From Reticulitermes speratus (taxonomy: Eukaryota; Arthropoda; Insecta; Blattodea; Rhinotermitidae): a DNA stretch of 64,000 bases. Within the stretch, counting starts at the first letter, position 1; every line of letters starts with the position of its first letter. A model generated the notes under the pieces. The model did no database searches. It was given only the letters and a program-made list of their open reading frames with translations, and was not told the origin of the DNA. Positions 20,500 through 30,135 of the stretch are shown here, one piece after another. The DNA is taken from contig JAJKFL010000004.1 in NCBI GenBank assembly GCA_021186555.1, positions 10,050,001 to 10,114,000 of the forward strand, written 5' to 3'. Made by a program: the position numbers and the translations under genes.

Positions 20500-20990
20500 G
20501 CATTCACCGTGCATTTTTGTTTAATTTAACAATCTATACCAACAAATGCACACAGACATATAATGTCAATAGTTTCTTTTATTACTAGCTTTCACCACAC
20601 AGATACCGTGCGACAAGGACATTTCACCGCACAGCAGCACACACAGATAACCAACGTACAGCAACACACAAGCCAAAACGCAAGACCTCTCTGCCAATAA
20701 TTTATCAGTTACATTATACTATGTAACCCAATAATTTTATACAGTTTTATTAATTTTATTACTATTTACCATTGTACAATTTTATATATAGTGACACTGA
20801 TTAACATTGTAACATTATTATACATAACTGTGACTGTTACGATGTATTTTATAAATATTGGTCTATGTTAGAAAACTTCAACGACCCCTGAAGATGGCGA
20901 TGTAAACACGCCGAAATACGTATTGGGGAAAGCTATTAATAAAAGAAACTATTGACATTATATGTCTGTGTGCATTTGTTGGTACAAATT
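20500..20990. mobile_element. Foldback element with hammerhead-type core
   Basis: The arms ACCAACAAATGCACACAGAC (20540) and GTCTGTGTGCATTTGTTGGT (20962) are inverted and continue through the AATGTCAATAGTTTCTTTTA block. The left outer end has CACCGTGCATTTTTG, the signature shared with the foldbacks at 15443, 25598, 32330 and 54421. The left-arm hammerhead is lost and only the right-arm copy remains. Confidence 0.8.
20885..20927 (+). ncRNA. Hammerhead-type ribozyme core, plus strand
   Basis: CCC, CTGAAGA at 20888-20894, T, stem II GGCG...CGCC (four pairs), GAAA at 20913-20916, a six-base palindromic stem III TACGTA, TT, GGG. All three helices pair fully. The longer palindrome in stem III (TACGTA, not CATG) is shared with the element at 32.4-33.3 kb. 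Confidence 0.75.
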
Positions 20991-21129
20991 GTTCAATTTT
21001 ATTTTTTTGTTGTTGTGCAGATAAGGGTGCATTTGTATCGCTTCAATCGAACCACGCTTATCAGCGCTGCTTATCTGCACAACATAACAAGGTCCGCAAC
21101 ACAATAGAGCAGCAATATACATATCGGCC

Positions 21130-21468
21130 TGAAAAAGTCAGAAACATAATGCGAAGGCGATGAAAAGTCAGAAACATAATGCGAAGGCGATGAGAAAGTC
21201 AGAAACATAATGCGAAGGCGATGAAAAAGTTAGAAACATAATGCGAAGGCGATGAAAAAGTTAGAAACATAATGCGAAGGCGATGAAAAAGTCAGAAACA
21301 TAATGCGAAGGCGATGAAAAAGTCAGAAACATAACGCGAAGGCGATGAAAAAGTCAGAAACATAATGCGAAGGCGATTAAAAAGTCAGAAACATAATGCG
21401 AAGGCGATGAAAAAGTCAGAAACATAATGCGAAGGCGATGAAAAAGTCAGAAACATAATGCGAAGGAT
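21130..21468. repeat. 31-bp tandem repeat, about 11 units
   Basis: The unit AAAAAGTCAGAAACATAATG plus CGAAGGCGATG repeats almost perfectly. The second copy lacks one A and isolated C/T or G/T changes occur (GTTAG, ATAACGCG, CGATTA). It runs straight into the truncated SINE C copy. Confidence 0.9.
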
Positions 21469-21482
21469 ATGTCTATAGTATT

Positions 21483-21625
21483 CCGCCGTGGAGGCACGGG
21501 TTGAATCTAAAGGCATTCCATGTGGGATTTATGGTGGATAAAGTGGAACCGAAACAAATTTTTCTCTGAATTCTTCGGATTTTCCTTGTCAGTATCATTC
21601 CACCAATATTCCATACTGATATTCC
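21483..21625 (+). repeat. SINE family C, 5'-truncated and diverged
   Basis: CCGTGGAGGCACGGGTTGAA is the B-box region of the family; CATGTGGGATTTATGGTGGA and CTTGTCAGTATCATTCCACC are body blocks. The A-box end is missing. Confidence 0.65.
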
Positions 21626-21907
21626 TCGACGCTGTATAGTTTATATATTGAGAATATCGGGAAATCAACCACGAAAAAAATATATATACACAAGGCATAA
21701 AGAAAATAAGTGAAAAGTTGCGACCCTCATGACTTAGAGTTACGCGACAATTCTTGGAAAGTCGACCATCGCGTAAGTCAAGGGTATAAGTATATATGCA
21801 ACAATTTATTCTTCTATATTTTCGGCATTTCCTTGGAGTAAAGGTTGTTAGCCCATATGTTTCTACTGCCTGTAGACTTTGGTCGTTTCTTTTCTGGAAC
21901 AGATATA

Positions 21908-22430
21908 ACAAGACAGGCAATGTACGTATAAACGTGACATTGAGGCGCGTTCGCGTAACAATTGCTGCCGTGGAAAAGCAATAAGGATTACATACCTGAG
22001 TGTATGTCTGTAGCCTCAGTTATTCAGCATGCAAAGCGCATGCGCCGTATTATATTGTCATCTGTGGACTGTCCGGCTCTGACATAGTTTATTATCTCAT
22101 AAACAGCACAATTTTCGGGGAAAAAAGTTATTGAACTTAAAATGTGTGTTTTGAGTTTCTCTACAACTCTCGTCTGAAATATTTCTCATTCTAAGAAGAA
22201 TTCAGCGAGATTTTGTCATAAACATACATAGGTCTTCATGTAAAGTACCCGATATTGCCAGATTTTAATCAAACTTGAATTTTCTCAACAGATACTAAAA
22301 AAAAAATCAAATATCAAATTTCATGAAAATTCGTCCAGTGGGAGCCGAGTTGTTCCATGCGGACAGACAGACGGACATGGCGAAGCTAACAGTCGCTTTT
22401 CACAATTTTACGAACACGCCTACAAATGGA
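21908..22430 (-). mobile_element. GCGCGTTCG dispersed element, minus strand
   Basis: It carries the reverse of GCCTGTCTTGT (21909), then GAGGCGCGTTCGCGTAACAA, GCATGCAAAGCGCATGCGCC, GGGAGCCGAGTTGTTCCATG, GACAGACAGACGGACATGGC and AGTCGCTTTTCACAATTTTA. This order is the exact reverse of the copies at 30747 and 38624. It is a non-coding element of about 370-530 bp with an internal inverted GGCGCGTTCG. Confidence 0.75.
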
Positions 22431-23302
22431 ATTCTTGACTGATTCACCAAATGCGGAAGTATCCTGCCATTAAATAAACACGCTGCATTTTAAGTACGAC
22501 AGAGTGCCAGCCATTCTGTACCTCTAAAGACTGAACCGAGTCCACATTATATGTGACTCAGTTCGTACCTCACAGCGAACAGTGTGTTTCGATCAGACAG
22601 CCCAATCGGTGAAACAACAGATGTTTACTGTAAGAGCCATACAAAACATATAAATAGACTTCAAAGGGTTAATCGTACTTCCATATGAAGAGTACTTCCT
22701 GTGGTATATGACGTCCTGTGATATGGTATAGAGGTACCAACGTCCCGGAGAGATTCTGCTGCCTCCATCTTTAGGATAGTACAGTAAGCCGCGCGGGAAA
22801 ATCAGTCACAGTCACAGTCACGTTGCGTCCGTCCGTCACGGTGTCAAGTCCCTCCTAAGGCTTACGACTAGATATTTGTTTAGGCCTACCCCTGAAAATT
22901 ACAATATTACATTCTTCGGGCGCCCTCTCTGACGACAGCCGGGTCTGTTGTGTTTCAAGTCTGAGTCTGTGTGAATTATGTATATTAAGAGTTTTATTGT
23001 GTCTTCATATTTACAGTTTTTAAGCACTTTCAACAATATAAGTACATCAAGGTCTCGTTCTACGCCCGTAGGTTTCACGCTCTTTTTTTCTGCTTCAAGG
23101 CTCCTTACCAATTTATAACACTTCTTAATTTACGCCCTCTCATTTTCAGTTTAACGCTCTGTGACTGTTTTTTTTTTTCAATTTATTTAAGTTTTGTTTT
23201 GTTACGGGAATATAATTTTTGATTTACGCCTCTCTGACTTACGCCCACATTTTCAGGAACGTAACTAGGGCGTAAAACAAGGACTTGGTGTATATAATGT
23301 GG
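22431..23302. other. No gene recognised
   Basis: It has only short unsupported open frames. Nothing on either strand resembles an exon with flanking splice sites. The stretch is of average composition, with a T-run near 23169-23179. Confidence 0.4.
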
Positions 23303-23572
23303 CCTTTTTTTTTCCAATGGCTCGACAGCCCCTTGGGGGCCTAGGCCGCCTCATTTTTCGAGGCTTCACGATCACACTTTTAGACACACCACACTCGGTA
23401 GGACTCCTCCGGACGAGTGATCAGCCCGTCGCAGAGACCTCTACCTGACAACACACAACACTCACAAGAGACAGACACCAATGCCCTAGAAGGGATTCGA
23501 ACCCACGATCCCAGTAAGCGAGCAGCCGCAGACCCACGCCTTAGACCGCACGGCCACTGTGATCGGCCAATG
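23303..23572 (-). repeat. SINE family B, minus strand
   Basis: It runs from TTTTCCAATGGCTCGACAGC through GGTAGGACTCCTCCGGACGA and GAAGGGATTCGAACCCACGA (B box) to CCTTAGACCGCACGGCCACT (A-box side). It is full length or nearly so and sits about 400 bp upstream of the first gene's coding exon. Confidence 0.85.
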
Positions 23573-23754
23573 TGGCCTTTGTCAGGCATATTATGCCTTA
23601 GCTTACTTAACTTCCGCTACAGGCGCGGCATAATACCGTATAAAGTAGAACGGATGGACAGGAACTAGGGCTTTGAGCGAGCCACTGGACAAAGCCCGCT
23701 TTCCAGTCTCCAGTTTCCAAAATCTGTGCATTCTCTTACCCGCGCGGTTTACTC

Positions 23755-23945
23755 TTCCGTTCTGAAGACTGAGGCAGCAGGTTTCTCCGAAACCTTCGTA
23801 CATATCTACCAAACTGCACGGTTTCACATCCTATAAGAACCTCACACATCCGTGCTGTCAGGCTTCCGCCGCGATGTTGATGAGATCTGCGCTCTTCTGG
23901 GACATTACGCAGCGTAACATCCCAGAAGAGCGCAGATCTCAACCT
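23755..23945. repeat. MITE fragment with a perfect short inverted repeat
   Basis: CTGAAGACTGAGGCAGCAGG and CTCCGAAACCTTC are the hammerhead-like family 2 blocks in decayed form. They are followed by GAGATCTGCGCTCTTCTGGG (23882) facing CCCAGAAGAGCGCAGATCTC (23922) around a centre at about 23911. It ends about 30 bp before the coding ATG at 23971, so it lies in the last stretch of the upstream intron or 5' leader of that gene. Confidence 0.65.
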
Positions 23946-23970
23946 CACACATATTCCTTACTGTTCACAG

Positions 23971-24276
23971 ATGGATAACGCCGGCTTTGAGAAGGACCGA
24001 CACAGCACAGTGGAGATGGGGGAGGTATCGGCGTCTGCACCTGACGCCTCTGTAGCTGCAGTCAATGGGAACGGCGTACCCGGCTGTACGGACGTGTGTC
24101 TTGCGTTACATCAGCAGCATCAGAAGAACCTGCAGCAGTATCAAACATCCACGACACCTCGACCGCCCGACAGTCCTTGGGACCCTCTTAAGACCATCTT
24201 CCTAGTCGCCATAGTGACATCTCTGATTGTCTGGGTCCTTGTGTACACGGTGCTTAGTCAGTTGGCCGTCGTTTGA
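23971..24276 (+). CDS. Small tail-anchored membrane protein (gene 1)
   Basis: This is a 101-residue protein that I do not recognise by name. The ATG directly follows a good splice acceptor (TTACTGTTCACAG ending at 23970), so a non-coding 5' exon lies further upstream, not located. The N-terminal two thirds is polar (NAGFE near the start, a Gln/His-rich stretch at residues 47-58, a Pro-rich PRPPDSPWDP). Residues about 75-98 form one hydrophobic helix (KTIFLVAIVTSLIVWVLVYT) and the protein ends three residues later. There is no N-terminal signal peptide, so a tail-anchored or type II topology is likely, with the N-terminus in the cytosol. The C-terminal 34 residues align without gaps to those of gene 2, 10 kb downstream, suggesting tandem duplication. 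Function unknown. Confidence 0.65.
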   Translation: MDNAGFEKDRHSTVEMGEVSASAPDASVAAVNGNGVPGCTDVCLALHQQHQKNLQQYQTSTTPRPPDSPWDPLKTIFLVAIVTSLIVWVLVYTVLSQLAVV

Positions 24277-25250
24277 CCTTTGTACTTGAGACAATCTTAC
24301 AAGGACCAAGTTCAAAAGTCAAGCTCCTAACTCTGAAAGTACAGTCATCAGTACTGCCCACTTCTACAAGAAAAACACTCACGAGATTCACTTCATCATG
24401 ACGAGCCTCATAACTGGCGTAACTACCAATTATTAAACTTCTATTTGGTTGTTAATGACACACGAATTATGTCACATTTACACCAGATATTATTCACATA
24501 CGTTCTTGACACATTACAGTCGAATCCTATTTCAAACATTTTGACTCTGAAATTGAAATTGTCTACATATGATCATTTTAACGCTGATACTGTGTATCGG
24601 AATAGAGCAAAGACATTCTGACGGTTGTCAACAGAAACAAAGTCGATTAACCCACAAAGTCGATCAAATTTTCAAGCATTTTCATTCAACAAATACGCAA
24701 TAAAATAACAGATTCTGGAACTTGATGACTCGCATTAATCAAAATGGTCATTTGGTCTGTGGTTACCATAACTGTCAGAAGCAAGGTCTAAACAAACTCA
24801 CCTAAATGGGAGTTATCTTTGAACACTGCACACATAAAACTGGCGGTATGGGTGTTCAAACAGATAATATGGTTAACTGACGTTTCATATGAAATGACAA
24901 CTGTCAGTAGACTTGTATATGGGAATTAATTCAGTCCGAGAAGACACTAGAAATTGTTATAAAAATCTGACATTTGATGAGCAATGCAAGTCTTCATTAT
25001 GGCAGAAAAATTTCCAACAACATTTTGTTTTAAGTCTGTTAACTTTCGTTAATTTAAATAGAGAATTCGGATAGCAGCTACCGTTCAATATGTATCTATT
25101 TCTAAAAACGGTATCAATTAATCTGAAGTTTAATTTACAAGAAATTTTTTAAAATCATTTCAACAAAATAAAGTTATAACTTCGGCCATATACTTCATAA
25201 GTGCCAAGTTTTACAATTTACATTGATGAACTGCAAAATAAAATATAATA
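24277..25250 (+). other. Probable 3' untranslated region of gene 1
   Basis: It is AT-rich, non-repetitive and free of recognised elements. AATAAA hexamers occur at 24699-24704 and 25167-25172, either of which could serve for polyadenylation. The true transcript end cannot be decided from sequence alone. Confidence 0.4.
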
Positions 25251-25685
25251 TAATGGACGTAATTAAAAATTAAGTACATTCTAAACCACTGAACTAATTC
25301 CCTACGCAGTTTGGTGATAACTGACAAACACAGATTTGAAAAAAAAAAAAAACTATTTTATGTACAGCCACGTTTAATATGCCACAATGTTTATGTGATT
25401 GAACGTGACGTACTGAGTGTATACACATGCACGCACGCACACGTACTCACACATCTGCTGTGCAAAATCAATGTTTACAGAGAGACGTTGCTTATTTTTG
25501 TGATATTATTCTGTTTGTGAACCAAGACTTGAAATGTGCACAGTTACTTTTATAAAAACGTATAGAATAGTTGTCATGGTAAATTTTATATTGCTGTCAC
25601 CGTGCATTTTCACTAATTCAATTTATTTTACACCAACTAATTCACACGTAAAACCACTTTATTGTAGTTTTTATTGTAAAGTGTA

Positions 25686-25722
25686 CCCCTACACGTGTTT
25701 CGATCCTCGGATCATTGTCAGG
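25686..25722 (-). ncRNA. Hammerhead-type core, minus strand, decayed
   Basis: Minus strand: CTGACAA (the invariant G8 is A), T, stem II GATC...GATC, GAAA, six-base palindrome CACGTG, TA, GGGG. The stem I partner strand has only one pair left. CACGTG replaces CATG and TACGTA used elsewhere, so stem III also varies while staying palindromic. Probably inactive. Confidence 0.5.
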
Positions 25723-25904
25723 TTTTTTTTTTTAAAAAAGCCACTATCACTTCAACTGCATTCGTGTCTTGATATTTGTTTTAAATCAACTGAAATGTAA
25801 AATTCATAAAACATTAAAATTTATGATTCATAAAGTCGTAGTTAAAATGTTTTGGTAAACGGCGTAGATGCTGGTGTCAAGAATCGTGGTATGTTGCTGT
25901 GTGC

Positions 25905-26035
25905 GTATTGTTGTGCGTGCTGTTGTGAGGAGCGGTGTGTGCTGTTGTGAGGAGCGGTGTGTGCTGTTGTGAGGAGCGGTGTGTGTTGTTGTGAGGAGCG
26001 GTGTGTGCTGTTGTGAGGAGCGGTGTGTGCTGTCT
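25905..26035. repeat. 22-bp minisatellite, about six units
   Basis: TGCTGTTGTGAGGAGCGGTG plus TG repeats five to six times with C/T changes at one position. The minus-strand reading gives a repetitive frame (LLTTAHTAPHNSTHRSSQQH-like), which I regard as a by-product. Confidence 0.85.
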
Positions 26036-26080
26036 GTCGTCTGGTGAAGTTTACTACTGGAGGGGTACACTTTACAATAA

Positions 26081-26468
26081 TAATAATAATTCTTGGCTCA
26101 ACAGCCCTGTATGGGCCTGGGCCTCCTCTTGTCATGCGCATTCATGGCAGCTGGTGACCGGCCAGCTAGCCGCGCTTAGTGTTCTATCGATCCTGATGTG
26201 CACGCCAGAGCCATCTGGCAGGCAGTCAGGAGACTTGGATGAGAAATGGAGGCAATTTGGCTTACGCAACATTTTTATTCATGCCCGTAAGGTTCTTTTA
26301 CATGCCGTAAATCTACGACATGGGACCGACGGCTTTACTTCCCCTCCGAAGGAAGTGGTGCTCCGGATTTTTATCATCCTTAAAAATCCATCGACCTCGG
26401 TCGGGATCGAACCCGCGAACCTTGGGTCCAGTGGCGAGCACGCTAACCACTAGTCCACCGAGGTCGAC
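26081..26468 (-). repeat. SINE family D, minus strand, with 14-bp target duplication
   Basis: ACACTTTACAATAA is present on both sides (26067-26080 and 26469-26482). The minus-strand head has CTCGGTGGACTAGTGGTTAG (A box) and GGTTCGATCCCGACCGAGG-type B box at about 26398-26415, close to a tRNA-like promoter. The 3' end (26081-26120) carries an ATT simple tail and the GAGCC...GGGCTGTTG block shared with SINE family B. No gene is seen in 26540-27040. Confidence 0.8.
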
Positions 26469-27046
26469 ACACTTTACAATAAAAACTACAATAAAGTGGC
26501 TTTACGTGTGCATTAGTTGGTGTAAAATAAATTGAAGTTCTCATGGTAGTTATATGTATGAAGTTTTATGAGATGGCGTATAGAGTGCGTCTCGACTATG
26601 TCTGAGGGGGCATGCAGTACAAGGTTGCAGGTACGAAGGTGAAAAATTACAGTCAAAATAATCTGCAGAGTGGAAGGCTAGGGTCTGGGTTTTATCTACC
26701 AGATAAGGTACCACAAAAGAAACAGAAAACTATGAATGATGCCGAAGACACAACTGAACTTTCTATTTGTGCACTACTACATGCAAGTGTTGTGCAGTTA
26801 GAAAAAATGTATGTGCATACCATTTAAATGCTACAATGAAACGTAATTTATACTAAAATATGTTTCAAATATATAGTAAATGCAAGTCATGAAACCTGTG
26901 AGATGAATACAATACATATACAACCACAACTGTATTTATTCCTCTTCTACTCAATTTTATGGCCTAATACCAATAAATAAGTTTGCATCACAAATTACAA
27001 ATACGATAACAAAATAGGAATAAAATTTCATATACGATTATTCATT

Positions 27047-27405
27047 AGGCGCGTTCGCATACTCGCGAAAAGCGACTACTAGATTCGTTATGTCTGTCGG
27101 TCCGTCCGTCTCTCCGCATGTATCAGCTCAGCTCCCACTGGACGGATTTTAGTAAAATTTGATACTAGAGACTTTCATTAAACTCTGTCCAGAAAAATCC
27201 AAATTTGGTTCAAATCAGACAAAAATATCGGCCACTTTACATAAAGACATAAGTACGTTTCATTGTTTCCGGCGACATAAAATCGCCATAAAACACTCTC
27301 TTCGAGTGACATGGTGTCGGGCTGTTATGATAGCCGAGGAGGTAGAAACATTACGCGAACGCGCCACAATGTTGCGTTATATGTACATTGCCTATCTTGT
27401 TCTTT
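27047..27405 (+). mobile_element. GCGCGTTCG dispersed element, plus strand
   Basis: GGCGCGTTCGCATACTCGCG starts the copy, followed by AAAGCGACTACTAGATTCGT, GGTCCGTCCGTCTC, CAGCTCCCACTGGACGGATT and, near the end, GCGAACGCGCCACAATGTTG and TACATTGCCTATCTTGTTC. It matches 30747-31115 and 38624-39150 but is shorter in the middle. Confidence 0.75.
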
Positions 27406-27664
27406 ATTTGAACTGGCAACAAGAAAAACATTCTTAATCGCCCAAGAATTTCGTAATTCAAACAAGCATTAACGTTGGTGAAGGCAGGTGTGTAACACTA
27501 CAACAAGCATCTTCATGTTATGTTGGTAACCCGTGATTCTCAGTCAGTAACGATACATCGTCTTCTTATCTCTCTAACTCAACCGCACTCAACAAAACTG
27601 TGTAATGAACGCTGTGCACACGCGCAGCATTCCGCCAGTCAGAGTTACGATCTACCTAATTACT

Positions 27665-27990
27665 ATTTCAATTAAGGACGGGTGTTGAAAATCTCGCCCC
27701 CAACGGGATTTTTTTTTTACTAATTCCTGGGCTTTCCCCTTTGATCCATTTTTGTTCTGTATTAGTCCTTTTTCGTCCTTTCATGTCACTTACGGTCCAC
27801 AACCGTCTTTTTACAACACAACACAGACGTCCATGCCCCCGGTGGGATTCGAACCCACGATCCTAGTAAGCGAGCGGCCGAAGACCCACGCCTTAGACCG
27901 CGCGGCCACTGGCATCGGCCATATTTCGATCCCCGGACCGTCCAGCTCGTAGCGAGTCGCTATACCGACTGAGCTATCGCGGCCCGGGTG
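27665..27990 (-). repeat. SINE family A split by a SINE family B copy
   Basis: Outer parts: ACGGGTGTTGAAAATCTCGC (family A body, 27676) and CGATCCCCGGACCGTCCAGC to ACCGACTGAGCTATCGCGGC (family A head, 27929-27983). Between them, about 27708-27925 is a T-run, unrelated spacer and the head of SINE B in the same orientation (GGTGGGATTCGAACCCACGA, CGCGCGGCCACTGGCATCGG). Insertion was inside the B box of family A, which would have silenced it. Confidence 0.75.
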
Positions 27991-28299
27991 TATTATGAAC
28001 GACATTAAAACCTGTAATGTGCAGTCCTTTGGTACTCTGCAACGCCTGACACCAATGGCGAGGTACTCTAGTAGTTGATACAAACATCGGACGTGACAAA
28101 CTGGTAATCTGCAAACAATGCGGACACTCAGATATAAGTCATACACAGATGCACCCTGTGTATGTTTCCTTGTGGTACATGACAGCAGTTGCACTAACTG
28201 CAGTCATCAAACTACAGTACATTTGTCTGTACTTTGTGTAATGACGATCACAGGTGTAGGCCTACATCGTCGAGCGACTGGATGGCAGTGAATTATGAA

Positions 28300-28480
28300 T
28301 TGTATACGGCGTGGACAGAAGCGGTCGTGGCCTAATAAAACGTACTATGCCGGAAGTTGCCTGGGAGGAACCGATCAGGAAAAACCTCAGGATAGTTCGT
28401 ATCCCTGTCGGTATTCGAACCTGGCATCTCAGAAGTACAAATCGGAAACTTCAGGGAACTCTCACATCGGACATTAAGAC
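28300..28480 (+). repeat. Dispersed SINE-like repeat, second copy
   Basis: ACAGAAGCGGTCGTGGCCTA, GGAAAAACCTCAGGATAGTT and TATTCGAACCTGGCATCTC. It shares its first half with 900-1050. The TTCGAACC part resembles a tRNA B box. Confidence 0.4.
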
Positions 28481-28549
28481 ACGATGGCGATACGATCAGC
28501 TTACTATACAACTCAACACTTTGTTTCAAATACAACCTCGTAGAATGAA

Positions 28550-28680
28550 GAAGGCACGATAACGATACGTTTACGACGAAGATACGATAACGATACGTTT
28601 ACGACGATGATATACTTTTACGACGACACGATAACAATACGTTTACGACGACGATACGATAACGACTCAGCATGCCGTGT
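28550..28680. repeat. Imperfect tandem repeat, 24-27 bp
   Basis: Four to five units of ACGATAACGATACGTTTACG with ACGA spacers and a shortened unit near 28610. 28680-29640 downstream shows nothing recognisable. Confidence 0.75.
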
Positions 28681-29664
28681 AGCATATCGCTGTCTTAAAC
28701 ATATCGCCACAGAAGGCGGAGATCTCACGGGGTTTCAAAGTGCTTTACAGGTTTATGCAAGCACGAGTGTTACATCTTGACGAACACACCATTTGTGTGA
28801 CTGGCAAGATCCTGGTTACTTTAGACAGGGCGACATTTAAAACTTTCCTCTATCTTCCTGCATAAAATGATCCAAATCTTTCACTGATCTGGTCTAGTTG
28901 TCTGGCTACAATAAAACTGCCGAGTTCAACACTTCTGTTGCAGCAAGGATGAACCCAGTACTGTATTGACGTCCTGTTACCTTATTCTCATTCACCAGAT
29001 AATCAATATGTCCTCTTCGTCACATGACGTTCATACTGAAGGGATGCATATCGTCTGATTGGATCGCCTCCGTGCCGTGCGAGGCAAGTATCGTGTCGTA
29101 TCTATCGCATCGTCATCGAACTGCAGTCGAATCGCAAGTAGTGTCCTATGTGACAGCAACCTAATGGTTACAATCAACACACTCATCGCAGCATTATACG
29201 TGTCGGCTTTCTCATAACACATCTGCAAATATTTGCATACATAAATCATTATGCGTTTACAAAGTTTATGAGTAAACGACGCGCGATAAAACTCCGTTCT
29301 GCATGAGATTATAAAGACCAGAATATTTTAGACTTTGTGAATAGGGACACATCACAATGAACAAAGAGATACAGACTGATATCATCATGAGAACTTTGTA
29401 CAAAGTGCAGAAGATACCTGAATGTATCACGATAAAAAAAGAACTTGAATAAATAGAAGACAAATAATAGACTTAAAAAACATATTATTGTTATAAGATA
29501 AACTAGGCTGTTGCGAGTAGAGACCAAGCCGCCATACAGACAGTGTAACACGCAGATCTGAGGAAGAAACATCGCCATATCTATTGTGCAAGGAATTCAA
29601 CAGCATCGTGGACTTCCTCTGTGGCAGACCATAAATAACTACAGCGTCTCGTGTGCAAATCGGA

Positions 29665-30135
29665 ATGCTTGCAAACTCGGAAGATTTTGGGGAAAAAACT
29701 CCAGATGAAGTTTCAGATTCACCAAGCAGCGACGCATCTGCACCATCCACCAACGCAGATATTTCAGAGCTGCCAACAATTACAGAAGCTTCAGAACTGT
29801 CCAGAAATGTAAATTCAACTGAAACCTTACCGACGACAGAAATGTCCGCATCCAAGGCACCGACTAAAGAACTTCAGAAACACGAGAAAGCAAAGTCACA
29901 TACCGAGGAAGATTTGAAAGTCTTTTCTAGTAGTGAGATTTCAGTGTATAAATCAGACACAGCAGCAATGCCTAACGTAGCAGATGGAACAAAATCACAG
30001 GAGTCTTCTTACAGAAGGAAACAACCAAGCAACACAAAAGTACCAAATCAACTCGCAGTTTCTTCAGACGCTATGGGTGTCACTAACAGTGCGTTTGAAC
30101 CTGAGGAAACATCGCACACGAGAGATGATGTTCAG
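29665..30135 (+). CDS. Gene 2, exon A
   Basis: This exon encodes residues 1-157, low complexity with many Ser, Thr, Glu and Lys. The exon ends GATGTTCAG with the donor GTAGGT at 30136. The reading frame would run past the donor to a stop at 30168, so an unspliced product would lose the membrane anchor. Confidence 0.55.

Larger units (their letters stand above)
25590..26540. mobile_element. Foldback element carrying a minisatellite and a SINE
   Basis: The left arm (CACCAACTAATTCACACGTA, AAACCACTTTATTGTAGTTT, 25631-25680) is inverted at 26470-26525 (AACTACAATAAAGTGGCTTT, GTGTGCATTAGTTGGTGTAA). CACCGTGCATTTTCAC at 25597 is the shared outer signature. The interior holds a 22-bp minisatellite and a SINE inserted in the right arm. 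A decayed minus-strand hammerhead core is in the left arm; the right-arm partner has been deleted. Confidence 0.75.

Noticed and set aside
25828..26141. His/Ser-rich repetitive protein on the minus strand
   Set aside because: It is a translation of the 22-bp minisatellite.
29427..29855. 142-codon open frame on the minus strand
   Set aside because: It is antisense to gene 2 exon A, whose splice-linked continuation into a membrane anchor is better supported.
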